Shown here piece after piece: positions 51,856 through 60,486 of a DNA stretch of 64,000 nt. Source of the DNA: Acidihalobacter_A sp037381185 (GTDB lineage: Bacteria > Pseudomonadota > Gammaproteobacteria > DSM-5130 > Acidihalobacteraceae); assembly GCF_037381185.1 (NCBI RefSeq), contig NZ_JARRQY010000003.1, forward strand, positions 1 to 64,000, given 5' to 3'. Position 1 is the stretch's first letter, and the number at the start of each line of letters is the position of its first letter. The notes under the pieces are model-generated. The model was not told where the DNA came from. It ran no database searches and worked only from the letters and a program-made list of their open reading frames with translations. Made by a program: the position numbers and the translations under genes.

Positions 51856-51923
51856 ACGGACGGCCGGACGGGGGGCGATCCTCCCGGGGCATCCGGCCCT
51901 CTATCACGTTGCGAGACCAAATT

Positions 51924-53207
51924 ATGCCGGGCCAGCCACACGTCGATTCCTACTACGCCGCCAGTCGTAACCGAAATCCCGAGTTTCCGCGTCTGGAGGG
52001 CGAGCAATCCGTCGATGTCTGCGTGGTCGGTGCCGGCATCACCGGCTGCTCGGCCGCGCTGCATCTGGCCGAGCGCGGCTACAGTGTCGCCGTGCTGGAA
52101 GGCGATCGGGTCGGTTGGGGTGCATCGGGGCGCAGCGGCGGCCAGAAGCTGCACGGTTTCGGCTGCGACATGAGCGTGCTGCGGCGGCAGGTCGGCGCCG
52201 ACGACGCCCGCAGGCTGTGGGATATGTCGCTGGAAGCGGTCGACCTGCTCGATGGGTTGGTCGAACGACATGCGATCGACTGCGACTCGGCGCAAGGTTA
52301 TCTGCATGCAGGCGTCAAACCGCGCCAGCGCCGGGATCTGGCCGAGTGGGTCGAGGACATGGCGCGCGAGTACGACTTCCATGGACTTGAACTCGTCGAG
52401 GGTGATGCCCTGCATGCGATGATCGGCAGCGACCGCTATGTTGCCGGCGTGTCCGATCCGCGCTGCGGTCACATCCATCCGCTCAACTACACGATGGGCC
52501 TGGCCGAGGCGGCCGAACGCGCCGGCGCGAGGTTCTTCGAGGATTCACGCGTCATCCGCATCGAGCGGGGCGAACCGGCGGTGGTGCATACCTCTGTCGG
52601 ACAGGTGCGTGCGCGCCACGTCGTGGTCTGCGCCAATGCTCATCTGGACGGGCTGGAGCCGAAGATGTGGCATCGCATCATGCCGGTCGGTACCTACATC
52701 ATCGCCACCGAACCGCTGGGCGAGGCGCTTGCCGAGCAACTGCTGCCCGGCAATGCGGCGGTTGCCGACAGCAACTTCGTGCTCGACTATTTCCGTCGTT
52801 CCGCCGATCACCGCATGCTGTTCGGCGGCCGGGTGTCCTATTCCACCATCGAGCCCATGTCGATCGGGCAGTCCATGCGGGCACGCATGCTCAAGGTCTT
52901 TCCTCAGCTGTCCGACGCGCGTATCGACTATGCCTGGGGCGGCTACGTCGCCATCACACAGAATCGCGCGCCGAACTTCGGCCGCCTCGCCGACAACATC
53001 TTCTATGCACAGGGTTTTTCCGGCCACGGCATCGCGCTTACCGGCCTTGCGGGCAAGCTCATGGCCGAAGCAGTCGCCGGCACGGCCGAGCGTTTCGACG
53101 TTTTCGCGCGCATTCCGCACATGCCGTTTCCCGGAGGGCGCTGGTTCCGGACTCCGGCGCTGGTGCTCGGCATGGCATGGTTCCGGCTGCGCGACATGCT
53201 GCCCTGA
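51924..53207 (+). CDS. puuB: FAD-dependent gamma-glutamylputrescine oxidase (PuuB)
   Basis: A 427-aa DAO-family flavoprotein (E. coli PuuB is about 426). FAD-binding start VCVVGAGITGCSAALHLAERG, the second flavin block WGASGRSGGQKL and the C-terminal GFSGHGIALTGLAGKL are clear. It oxidises gamma-glutamylputrescine to the aldehyde with release of ammonia and H2O2. The ATG at 51924 is used; the frame upstream lies in spuI. Confidence 0.92.
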   Translation: MPGQPHVDSYYAASRNRNPEFPRLEGEQSVDVCVVGAGITGCSAALHLAERGYSVAVLEGDRVGWGASGRSGGQKLHGFGCDMSVLRRQVGADDARRLWDMSLEAVDLLDGLVERHAIDCDSAQGYLHAGVKPRQRRDLAEWVEDMAREYDFHGLELVEGDALHAMIGSDRYVAGVSDPRCGHIHPLNYTMGLAEAAERAGARFFEDSRVIRIERGEPAVVHTSVGQVRARHVVVCANAHLDGLEPKMWHRIMPVGTYIIATEPLGEALAEQLLPGNAAVADSNFVLDYFRRSADHRMLFGGRVSYSTIEPMSIGQSMRARMLKVFPQLSDARIDYAWGGYVAITQNRAPNFGRLADNIFYAQGFSGHGIALTGLAGKLMAEAVAGTAERFDVFARIPHMPFPGGRWFRTPALVLGMAWFRLRDMLP

Positions 53208-53276
53208 CCGGCCAGAGAAGAACGCTCGGCGGTGTATGGAAGCCGCGTGTCGGCCCTTAACACTCGCCTGCGGGTT

Positions 53277-53948
53277 CTATGCAGTGGTGCCGACCAGCGT
53301 GCCGCTCCCGCTGAGCGGTTGCCCGGCGGTGAGGTCGCTGGCTGCCAGATTCTGGGTCAGGGTCTGCAGGAATTGCTCGAGACTGGAGCCATTTGCCGCT
53401 CCCGTCCCGGTAGTCGGTGGCGCGGACTGAGTGGCCAGGTTCTGAAAAGCCGATTCCAGTTGCTTGAGGGCAGGGTTGGAATTGGTCTCGTTGTTCGAGT
53501 CGAGGGTGGATATCAGACTCTGCAAGCGGTTTTCCAGACTGGCGTAGCCGGCGCTGGAGCCGGAGTAGGTGCCGGATGCGCTGCTGACCGGGGTCGCGCC
53601 AGCATCGGCGGACAGGGCCTGGGCGAGCGCGTAGATAAACGTATGCACCGGGTTGCCTGAGCTTTGACCGGAATTTGCGATGGGTGGAGGAGGCGGTGGC
53701 GGGGCGTTGGCCGCTTCCGCCGCACTGCTCGCTGCAGCGGGCGGCGTAACGACAGGAGGTGTTTCGAAGCCGCTTTGCTGCAGGGCGAGGCTGAGCGCCT
53801 GTACCAAGCCGTTGGCTGCGCTTTGAGCGCCGCTGCCGGTGGTTTCCGCGCCGCTGTCGGCCGCGGCACCGGACAGCGTGCTGTTGTAGGGGGTGTTCGC
53901 GGCATACAGACCGCCGAGCGGTGCGTTGCCGATACTGTCGATGGACAT
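53277..53948 (-). CDS. Hypothetical low-complexity protein
   Basis: I do not recognise this 223-aa protein. It has a strong ribosome-binding site (GGGAGG) before the ATG at 53948. Composition is extreme: rich in Ala, Ser, Gly, Thr, Asn, Gln and Pro (including seven prolines in a row near residues 84-90), only one Lys and one Arg, and no Cys or Trp. Four short helix-like stretches (around VQALSLALQQ, FIYALAQAL, LENRLQSLIST and LEQFLQTLTQNL) are separated by disordered linkers. There is no signal peptide. The cysteine-free acidic make-up is reminiscent of exported proteins, but that is only a hint. Confidence 0.6.
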   Translation of the reverse strand: MSIDSIGNAPLGGLYAANTPYNSTLSGAAADSGAETTGSGAQSAANGLVQALSLALQQSGFETPPVVTPPAAASSAAEAANAPPPPPPPIANSGQSSGNPVHTFIYALAQALSADAGATPVSSASGTYSGSSAGYASLENRLQSLISTLDSNNETNSNPALKQLESAFQNLATQSAPPTTGTGAANGSSLEQFLQTLTQNLAASDLTAGQPLSGSGTLVGTTA

Positions 53949-54070
53949 GATGACCTCCCTTGAGGCCGTTCCTCGATGCCGTGTGATGGTCACCTTGCGC
54001 CTGCAGGCGCAAAGCATTCCACCTGAAAGCATAGTCGATCAGCCGCCGGATTGCGCGCAGCGGTGGCCTG

Positions 54071-54487
54071 TCATTCGGGGGCGTCCCGGGGGCCGACCCA
54101 AAACAGCGGGTTGTGGGCGACTTCCCACAGGTAGTCGTCCGGGTCTCTGAAGTATCCGCTGTAGCCGCCCCAGAAGACCTTCTGTGGGGATTTCACCAGC
54201 CTTGCGTCGGCATTAACGGCCAGTGCCATCGCCTTGTCGACTTCTGCTTCCGAGGCGACGTTGTGCGCCAGAGTGAAACCTCTGAAACCATCACCGTCGG
54301 CGGGTACGCCCGCATCCTCGGCCAGAGCGTCGTAGCCGTATAAGCCGAGCCAGGTGCCGTTGAGCGTGAAGAATGCGACTTCGGTGGGCGATTCCATGCG
54401 CGGGAAGCCCAGGCCCTGCTCGTAGAACTCGATCGCCTCGCTCAGGTCGCGGACGCCAAGGGTGATCATGCTGATGCGTGGATTCAT
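54071..54487 (-). CDS. VOC-superfamily (glyoxalase/bleomycin-resistance-like) protein
   Basis: A 138-aa protein with two beta-alpha-beta-beta-beta modules: MITLGVRDLSEAIEFYEQGLGF at the start and GYFRDPDDYLWEVAHNP at the end. Metal-binding positions are not fully assignable by eye. The family includes lyases, dioxygenases and resistance proteins, and the substrate is unknown. Confidence 0.85.
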   Translation of the reverse strand: MNPRISMITLGVRDLSEAIEFYEQGLGFPRMESPTEVAFFTLNGTWLGLYGYDALAEDAGVPADGDGFRGFTLAHNVASEAEVDKAMALAVNADARLVKSPQKVFWGGYSGYFRDPDDYLWEVAHNPLFWVGPRDAPE

Positions 54488-54533
54488 GGCTGGAGCCTTG
54501 TGCAGACGGGTGGGACGACCCTGGCAGCGCCGT

Positions 54534-55109
54534 TCAGGAAGTCGCGTTCAAGGCACGTAACAACTGATTAAAGCACTCCTGCGGCGACCGCCCCGCGGTA
54601 TCGATGTGAATGACGGCGTCCGCCCACGGCTGGTATTCGCGATCTTCGATGTCCTGCCAGGTGGGCAGGCGCAGTCCGTCGATGTCGCTTGCGCGGCTCT
54701 CCACGCGCTGGCGATGTTCATGCGGGTCCGAGCAGAGAAGCTCGACATCGATGCATCTGGCGCCGGACTTCTCGGCCAGGTGCTCCCACGCCCGGCGCGT
54801 GATCTCGATCGGGTTGCACGAGTCGGCAACCACGTCGATACCCAGTTGCAGGTTGTCGGCGGCGATCCTGTGAGCCAGGCGGTAGCCTTCGTCCGCGTGC
54901 ACCCTGACGGCGCAGATATCTTGCAGCGCCTGCTCCAGCGTATCGATACGCAGATAGGCGGCGTGAAGGTGGCCGGCGAGCGCCCTGGCCAGCGTCGTCT
55001 TGCCCGTGCCGGGCAGGCCGGAGAAGCTGTAGAGGACCGGCGTTCCGTGGTCGCCGCCGTTCACCGAGGCGGGTGGTCCGGGCTTGCGGCCTCGCGGAGC
55101 ATTCATCAT
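54534..55109 (-). CDS. P-loop kinase/AAA-type ATPase (unknown substrate)
   Basis: A 191-aa nucleotide kinase-like protein. Walker A is GLPGTGKTT; a DSCNPIEITRRAWE stretch suggests a lid or base-recognition region, and DGLRLPTWQDIEDREY is shared with small-molecule kinases of the AAA_33/zeta-toxin-like group. Probably cytosolic, substrate unknown. Divergent from the MFS gene. Confidence 0.8.
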   Translation of the reverse strand: MMNAPRGRKPGPPASVNGGDHGTPVLYSFSGLPGTGKTTLARALAGHLHAAYLRIDTLEQALQDICAVRVHADEGYRLAHRIAADNLQLGIDVVADSCNPIEITRRAWEHLAEKSGARCIDVELLCSDPHEHRQRVESRASDIDGLRLPTWQDIEDREYQPWADAVIHIDTAGRSPQECFNQLLRALNATS

Positions 55110-55357
55110 CGGCTTTGATCCTCCCGGCTCCGCACGTGGTCCGTCGGCCTGCTATTGTTGTCCGAGGCAGTTGCGTTCCGGCACGCTTGTCGACGACAGG
55201 CGACTGCTGTTGCCCTTCGTATTTGATTGTTCCGGCCCTATCGCCCCCTCGCTACCTTGCTGCGGCACGGTGCTTTGCGCCCGCTGACAGGCGGGCCACG
55301 GCCGGAAAGTCACCCGAGTGTGCCAGGGACCGGTACACACCGCTACAGCCAGGAGGC

Positions 55358-56590
55358 ATGACGATTCGGATGCAAGAACAGTCTCTTCAGAGTGATGGGC
55401 GACTCGGTATGCGCATCATCGCTTTCGGCTTCATCGCAACCTTCGTTTCGAGTTTCGGACAGACCTTTTTCCTGGGCTTGTTCAGCCCGCAGTTCGAGGC
55501 GGCCACCGGTATCGGCGGCGCTGGTCTGGGCATGCTGTACGGCTTGGCGACCCTGCTCAGCGGCAGCCTGCTGTTCTGGCTCGGAGGTGCGTTGGACCGG
55601 GTGCCGCTGCGCCGGGCCATCCTCATCGCGTCGGGTATCTACCTGGCCGGAAGCCTGCTGGCGGGCGCGGTAGGCACGCAGACCGGTCTGCTCGCGGCGT
55701 TTTTCCTGTTGCGCCTGGGTGGTCAGGGGCTGATGTCGCACCTTGGAATCGTCACTGCCGCGCGTGGCGGCGGCAGACGCAAGGGGGCGATGATCGCTTG
55801 GGCATCGATGGGCGTGATCCTGGGCGAAGCGGTGTTGCCGGCTGCGGTGCTGGCCGCCGTGGCCGTGGTCGAGTGGCGCTGGTTGTGGCATGGCGTGAGT
55901 GCTCTGCTCCTGTGTGCGGTCCTGCCGGCGCTGTTGCTGTTCGGCCGTGGCCTGCCCTGGATGGTTTCCGCCGGCGATGCAGGCACGCCGCAGCCCTCGA
56001 TAGGGCAGCGCCGCGTCCTGTTGCGCCAGCCTGCTTTTTGGGCCGGAGCGGCCCTGTTGCTGGCCCCGCCGTTCATGGCGACCGGATTTCTGTTCGAACA
56101 GGCCGCCATCGGCAGGCTGATGCATTGGTCGCCGCAGTCGATCGGTGCGGCGTTCATGGTATTCGCGCTGTCGCGGGCCCTGGGGACCTGGGGCTATGGC
56201 CGCCTGGCGGACCGTTTCGGCGCGCTGCGCATGGCGCGTCTGCACCTGCTGCCCATGGCGCTCGCGTTCGCGTCGCTGGCCGTCCCCCTGGGGAGCGCTT
56301 CGATCTGGGTGGCCTTTGCCGGCGTCGGCTTTACCAACGGCGCCAATTCGGTGCTCGGCGGCGCGGTCTGGGTGGATTTGTTCGGCACCGCGTCGATAGG
56401 CCTGGTGCGCGGCGTGTTCGTGGCCTGCACGGTGCTCGCCACCGCCGTGGCTCCGGCGGTTACCGCCCTGATGCTGTCGCCGCAGATCGGCGCCGGGGCG
56501 ATGGGGCTGGCTTTCGCCGCCTATTGCGTGCTGGCGTCGCTGCTGGCCGGTCCGGCTCTGCTGCGCCGGGGCGCAGCAGAGCCGGACTAG
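55358..56590 (+). CDS. MFS transporter
   Basis: A 410-aa protein with about 12 hydrophobic segments and a central hydrophilic loop after LPWMVSAG. The inter-helix motif GRLADRFGALR in the second half is typical of the major facilitator superfamily. Substrate unknown. AGGAGG lies immediately before the ATG at 55358, too close for ideal spacing, so an ATG at 55370 may be the true start. Confidence 0.85.
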   Translation: MTIRMQEQSLQSDGRLGMRIIAFGFIATFVSSFGQTFFLGLFSPQFEAATGIGGAGLGMLYGLATLLSGSLLFWLGGALDRVPLRRAILIASGIYLAGSLLAGAVGTQTGLLAAFFLLRLGGQGLMSHLGIVTAARGGGRRKGAMIAWASMGVILGEAVLPAAVLAAVAVVEWRWLWHGVSALLLCAVLPALLLFGRGLPWMVSAGDAGTPQPSIGQRRVLLRQPAFWAGAALLLAPPFMATGFLFEQAAIGRLMHWSPQSIGAAFMVFALSRALGTWGYGRLADRFGALRMARLHLLPMALAFASLAVPLGSASIWVAFAGVGFTNGANSVLGGAVWVDLFGTASIGLVRGVFVACTVLATAVAPAVTALMLSPQIGAGAMGLAFAAYCVLASLLAGPALLRRGAAEPD

Positions 56591-56609
56591 CCGTGGTTTG
56601 AAATTCTGC

Positions 56610-57044
56610 TCATGCGGTGGCGTGCTCCAGCGACTTTCGCATGAAAAACCGGGCGTGGCCCCGCGGATAGTCGGGCAGTTCGCCGAAACAGGTGTAGCCG
56701 AGGCGTTCGTAGAACGCGCGGGCCTGGAATTCGTGCGTGTCCAGCCATGCGTCGTGGCAGCCGCGGGCCAGTGCCTCCTCTTCGGCCAGCTGCATGAGAC
56801 GCGTGCCGAAACCGCGGCCGCGCAGATGTTCGGGCACGACCAGCAACTGCGTGAACAGCCAGCCGTAGCTGGTGGCTCCCCACATGCCGCCGACCACCTG
56901 TTCCCCTTCGTCGTGCAGCAGCACGCCGAGCGGGCGGTGTCCGCTGGGGCCGGCCTGGTTTTCGTTGAATTGCCTCAGGGGCGCGAGGATGGCCTTGACG
57001 TCGGCTTCTTCGGCGTTGTCGGTGACGATGAACGAATAGGGCAT
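56610..57044 (-). CDS. GNAT-family N-acetyltransferase
   Basis: A 144-aa acetyltransferase with the acetyl-CoA loop LRGRGFGTRLM and a C-terminal FYERLGYTCFGEL. The ATG at 57044 (MPYSFIVTD) fits the family start better than the frame upstream to 57089. Substrate unknown. It ends 20 bp from the convergent MFS gene. Confidence 0.85.
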   Translation of the reverse strand: MPYSFIVTDNAEEADVKAILAPLRQFNENQAGPSGHRPLGVLLHDEGEQVVGGMWGATSYGWLFTQLLVVPEHLRGRGFGTRLMQLAEEEALARGCHDAWLDTHEFQARAFYERLGYTCFGELPDYPRGHARFFMRKSLEHATA

Positions 57045-57136
57045 TGGCGTTATTGCAGGGTGGGCTCCATGCGCAAATATACAACGCACGTTCCTCCTGT
57101 CGGTCGGTTACGGGACTACGCCCGTGGATGCAAAAG

Positions 57137-57901
57137 CTAAAACGCCCTTTCCCTCACCTCCCTGACAAAGGTCTCCGCCGCTTCGACAATCGTGTCGCCG
57201 ACATAGGCGTACTGCCGTGAAAAGGGCGGCCATTTGTCACCCAGCCCAATGGCATCGTTGATTACCAGCACCTGTCCGTCGCAGGACGGACCCGCACCGA
57301 TGCCGATGGTCGGAACCGGGATCTCGCTGGTGATGGTCTCGGCGAGCGTATCGGGGATGTGCTCCAGCACCAGCATGAAAGCGCCTGCCGCGGCGATGGC
57401 GTTCGCTTCCTCGCGGATGCGAGCGGCGTCTTCGGCTTCGCGGCCGACCTGACGGAAACTGGCCGAAGTCTGGGGGGTAAGGCCGGTGTGGCCGACGACG
57501 TCTACGCCGTTGGTGACTAGGTGTTTGATCAGGTCGAGTTTGGGGCCTTCCAGCTTTACACTGTCGGCACCGGCTTCGAGCAGTGACCGCGCACTCTGCA
57601 GGGCGGTGTCGGAGTCGTGGTCGCTGCCGTACGGCAGGTCGCCGACGATATGGGTGGAAGGAGCGCTGCGGCGCACCGCGCCGGCGTGGTAGCACATGTG
57701 TTCGAGCGTGACCTCGCGGGTGCTGTCGAAGCCCATTTCCACCATGCCTACGGTGTCGCCCACGAGCAGTACGGGAACGCCGGCTTTCTCCAGGCTGCGG
57801 GCGATCGGTGTGGTATAGGCGGTCAGCATGGGGATCGGATGCACCGACTTCATGCGTCGAAGCGATTCTGCGGTCTGTTTTGTCGTGTTGCTTGCTGGCA
57901 T
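57137..57901 (-). CDS. panB: 3-methyl-2-oxobutanoate hydroxymethyltransferase
   Basis: First step of pantothenate synthesis, forming ketopantoate. The 254-aa barrel has LVGDTVGMVEMGFDST, VKLEG, VGHTGLTPQ and IGIGAGPSCDGQVLV. It is not adjacent to panC here. The reading frame is open upstream into a broken acetyltransferase gene, and the ATG at 57901 is the family start. Confidence 0.93.
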   Translation of the reverse strand: MPASNTTKQTAESLRRMKSVHPIPMLTAYTTPIARSLEKAGVPVLLVGDTVGMVEMGFDSTREVTLEHMCYHAGAVRRSAPSTHIVGDLPYGSDHDSDTALQSARSLLEAGADSVKLEGPKLDLIKHLVTNGVDVVGHTGLTPQTSASFRQVGREAEDAARIREEANAIAAAGAFMLVLEHIPDTLAETITSEIPVPTIGIGAGPSCDGQVLVINDAIGLGDKWPPFSRQYAYVGDTIVEAAETFVREVRERAF

Positions 57902-58417
57902 TCGTAGCTCGTCTGGTTGATGCCCGGGAGGCGGGCGCAATAGTGTGAACAAGCCCTGGTCGATCTTGAGGTACATGAGGTCGAGATCGTCGGCGATTTC
58001 TGCCCTCATGCGTTCATAGAACAGGCGCGCAGTCTGTTCGGCTTGTAGTCTGACCAGACCATTCTCGGAATTGCGTCGGCGCAGCAGATTGCGCGGGCGC
58101 TGGTCATCAGTGCACTTCCCGCGCCTTGTCCGCGGTGATGCCGGGTCGCGTAGAGATCGACGATGTGCATGGCGCGGGCGGCAAGTTCGGCGTCATAGCC
58201 GAAATGATAGAGCAGATAGTCGATAACGACGCCGTCACGCTCCGCTACCAGTGTGTGGAACGCAGGCGTCGGTCCGAAGCCGTCGCGGCGGAACAGTTCC
58301 GGTGTCAGGCGCGCGTCGGGGGGCGTCGCCCAGTGCGCGCAGGTATTCGGTGTCATGGTAAAGCTCCACCACGCGAGCGGCATCGGTCTCTGTAGCGCTG
58401 CGGATCTGGAGATTCAT
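57902..58417 (-). pseudogene. GNAT N-acetyltransferase with two single-base frameshifts
   Basis: The protein begins MNLQIRSATETDAARVVELYH in one frame, moves to a second after GDA within a six-base G/C run (58318-58323; five would restore frame), and continues DARLTPELFRRDGF to the acetyl-CoA loop HHRGQGAGSAL and KPNRLRA. It needs one more base near 58022-58026 to reach FYERMRAEIADDLDLMYLK in a third frame. That last frame has no stop before panB. The lesions suggest sequence error or decay. With corrections it is an ordinary GNAT of about 160 aa. Confidence 0.75.
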
Positions 58418-58474
58418 GAGGTTGTTCGGAACCGGATCGTCGTAAGCACGGAGGGGAAGTATAGAAAAAAGGCC

Positions 58475-59742
58475 TCAAAGCTGCCGCGCCGCCGCTTCTC
58501 CTTCGGCCTGGTCGACGAAGCACAGCAATACGCCGCCGGCCAGGAATAGCAGTAGCAGCGACAGCATCGCCAGGCGCTGATCCCCGATGAACAGGGCGAC
58601 GCCGCCCATCAGGGTCGGACCGATCACGGCTGCGAACTTGCCGAGCATGTTGTAGAAGCCGAAGAACTCGGCCGATTTGCCGGGCGGAATGAGGCGGGCG
58701 TAGAAAGCGCGGCTGAGCGATTGTACGCCGCCGAGCACCAGGCCGATGACGATCGCCACGGCGTAGAACTGCCAGGTTTCGCGCATGACGGAGGCGGCCA
58801 CCGTGACGAGTGCGAAAACGGCGATGCCGATGCCAATGCTGCGCTTGGTGCCGAAGCGTTCGCCGAGTCGGCCGAACACGACTGCGGAGGGAAAGCCGAC
58901 GAACTGGGTGATGAGCAGAGCTGTGATCAGCTGCGAACTGTCGAAGCCGAGTGCCAGACCATAGTCCACGGCCATACGGATGACCGTATCGACGCCGTCG
59001 ATGTACAGCCAGTATGCGATCAGGAACAGCGAGAGTACTCGCAGCCGGCGTATCTCGTGAAACGTACAGACGAGCTGAGCCCAGCCACCGGCGACGGCCC
59101 GGCCCGCGCCGCTGCCTCTGGCCGCCGGTTCCGGCACCCACAGCAACAGCGGGATGGAAAATACGGTCCACCAGGCGGCGGTGAACAGAAATGACAGGCG
59201 CACTGCGGCCGCCGGGTCCGCCAGGCCGAACCAGTGCGGCTGCAGGGTCAGGGCGACGCACACGGCGAACAGCAGGCCGCCGCCGAGATAGCCGATCGCG
59301 TAGCCGCCGGCAGACACGGCGTCGTAGCGGTGCGGCTTGGCAACGTCGACCAGCAGAGAGTCGTAGAACACGTTGGCGCCCATGAAGCCGATGGTGGCCA
59401 GTGCGTAGAGCGTTGCAGCCAACTGCCATTGGCCGGCCTGCAGCCAGAATAGTGAGCCGGTCATAGCGACGCCGAGGCCGGCAAAGCTCAGCAGCAGACG
59501 TTTTTCAGGCCGCCGCTGTCGGCGACGGCGCCGATGAACGGCGCCACCAGCACGATGACGAGGCTGGCCAGGGAATTGGCGGCACCGAGATGGAAGGTGA
59601 TGTCCGGAGAGGCTTCGCCGCGACTCCAGAATTCACGGAAGAACACCGGGAAGAAGCCGGCGATCACCACCGTGGCGAACGCGGAATTGGCCCAGTCGTA
59701 GAACATCCAGGCCCAGGTCTGGCGGGGGTGTCGGAGAAGCAT
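58475..59742 (-). pseudogene. UMF1/Atg22-like MFS transporter with a single-base frameshift
   Basis: The N-terminal part (59742 to about 59500, MFYDWANSAFATVVIAGFFP, the UMF1 hallmark) ends at GGLKN with a stop soon after. The remainder resumes in another frame as KRLLLSFAGLGVAMTGSLFW and continues to 58475. The break falls in a five-base A/T run at 59501-59505; a sixth base gives GLKKRLLL and an intact protein of about 420 aa with 12 TM helices. Substrate unknown. Confidence 0.78.
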
Positions 59743-59930
59743 GTCGGGACTATCGCATGCGCAGTCCGCGCAGAGAAGATTGCGAGCCTGTCGTCTACGC
59801 TGGCCCAGGCACGATTGTGTTTCTAGCAGTGTCGTGGTAAGCCTGTTTCAGCCCCGCTGATCATGGGGCTGCTTTGGGCTATCAACAAGTGATTCCGCCG
59901 TGAATCGGCGGAGAAGGGGAGAAAGAGAAC

Positions 59931-60416
59931 ATGAACGGATCCATGCGTTTGGACCTGTTCGGCAAGGTGATTCTGCGTCTGTTTGCCGTGTTGGGGGTGG
60001 TGTCGATGCTGTCGTATGCGGGCAGCGTACGGGCTGAGTCCCTGATCACCACGATAACGACCGATCGTTTGCTGAACATCATGACTGGCGAGGGCTATGC
60101 GGCCTCGAGCACCGGTCGTCCTGGGCAACTGTTATGGAAGATCGACGGCTACAGCGCCTATGTCTACGTGCAGGGCGATGGCCAGATCATCAAGTTTCGC
60201 AAGGGTTTCAGCGGCAAGGCTTCTCTAGCGGCGGTCAATGCCTGGAATCGGACGAAGCGGTATTCGACGTCCTTCATCGACAGTAAAGGGCGGCCGAACC
60301 TTAAGATGTATCTCGTATTGGACGGCGGTGTCAGCGAGGCGCACGTGAAGGGCTATCTGAAAAACTGCCGCACGTCCTTCGTCGTGTGGGTGCGACACCT
60401 CAGAGCTTCCCAATAA
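59931..60416 (+). CDS. YbjN-domain exported protein
   Basis: A 161-aa protein with a signal peptide (LRLFAVLGVVSMLSYAGSVRA) and a YbjN-type domain: ITTDRLLNIMTGEGY, KIDGYSAYVYVQGDGQ, KASLAAVNAWNRTKRY and VSEAHVKGYLK. YbjN domains resemble type III chaperones; the role in the periplasm is unknown. A 7-bp hairpin (59894-59912) lies in the probable 5' untranslated region. Confidence 0.8.
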   Translation: MNGSMRLDLFGKVILRLFAVLGVVSMLSYAGSVRAESLITTITTDRLLNIMTGEGYAASSTGRPGQLLWKIDGYSAYVYVQGDGQIIKFRKGFSGKASLAAVNAWNRTKRYSTSFIDSKGRPNLKMYLVLDGGVSEAHVKGYLKNCRTSFVVWVRHLRASQ

Positions 60417-60456
60417 ATAGCCTCGCCGCCGGCAGCTAACTGATCCGCAGGCTTTC

Positions 60457-60480
60457 CCGCCCCGCTTCCGAGCGGGGCGG
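60457..60480. terminator. Strong hairpin between the YbjN gene and pat
   Basis: A perfect 10-bp stem CCGCCCCGCT/AGCGGGGCGG with a TCCG tetraloop lies between the two convergent genes. No long T-tract follows on either strand. The position suggests a bidirectional terminator. Confidence 0.65.
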
Positions 60481-60486
60481 ATGGTG

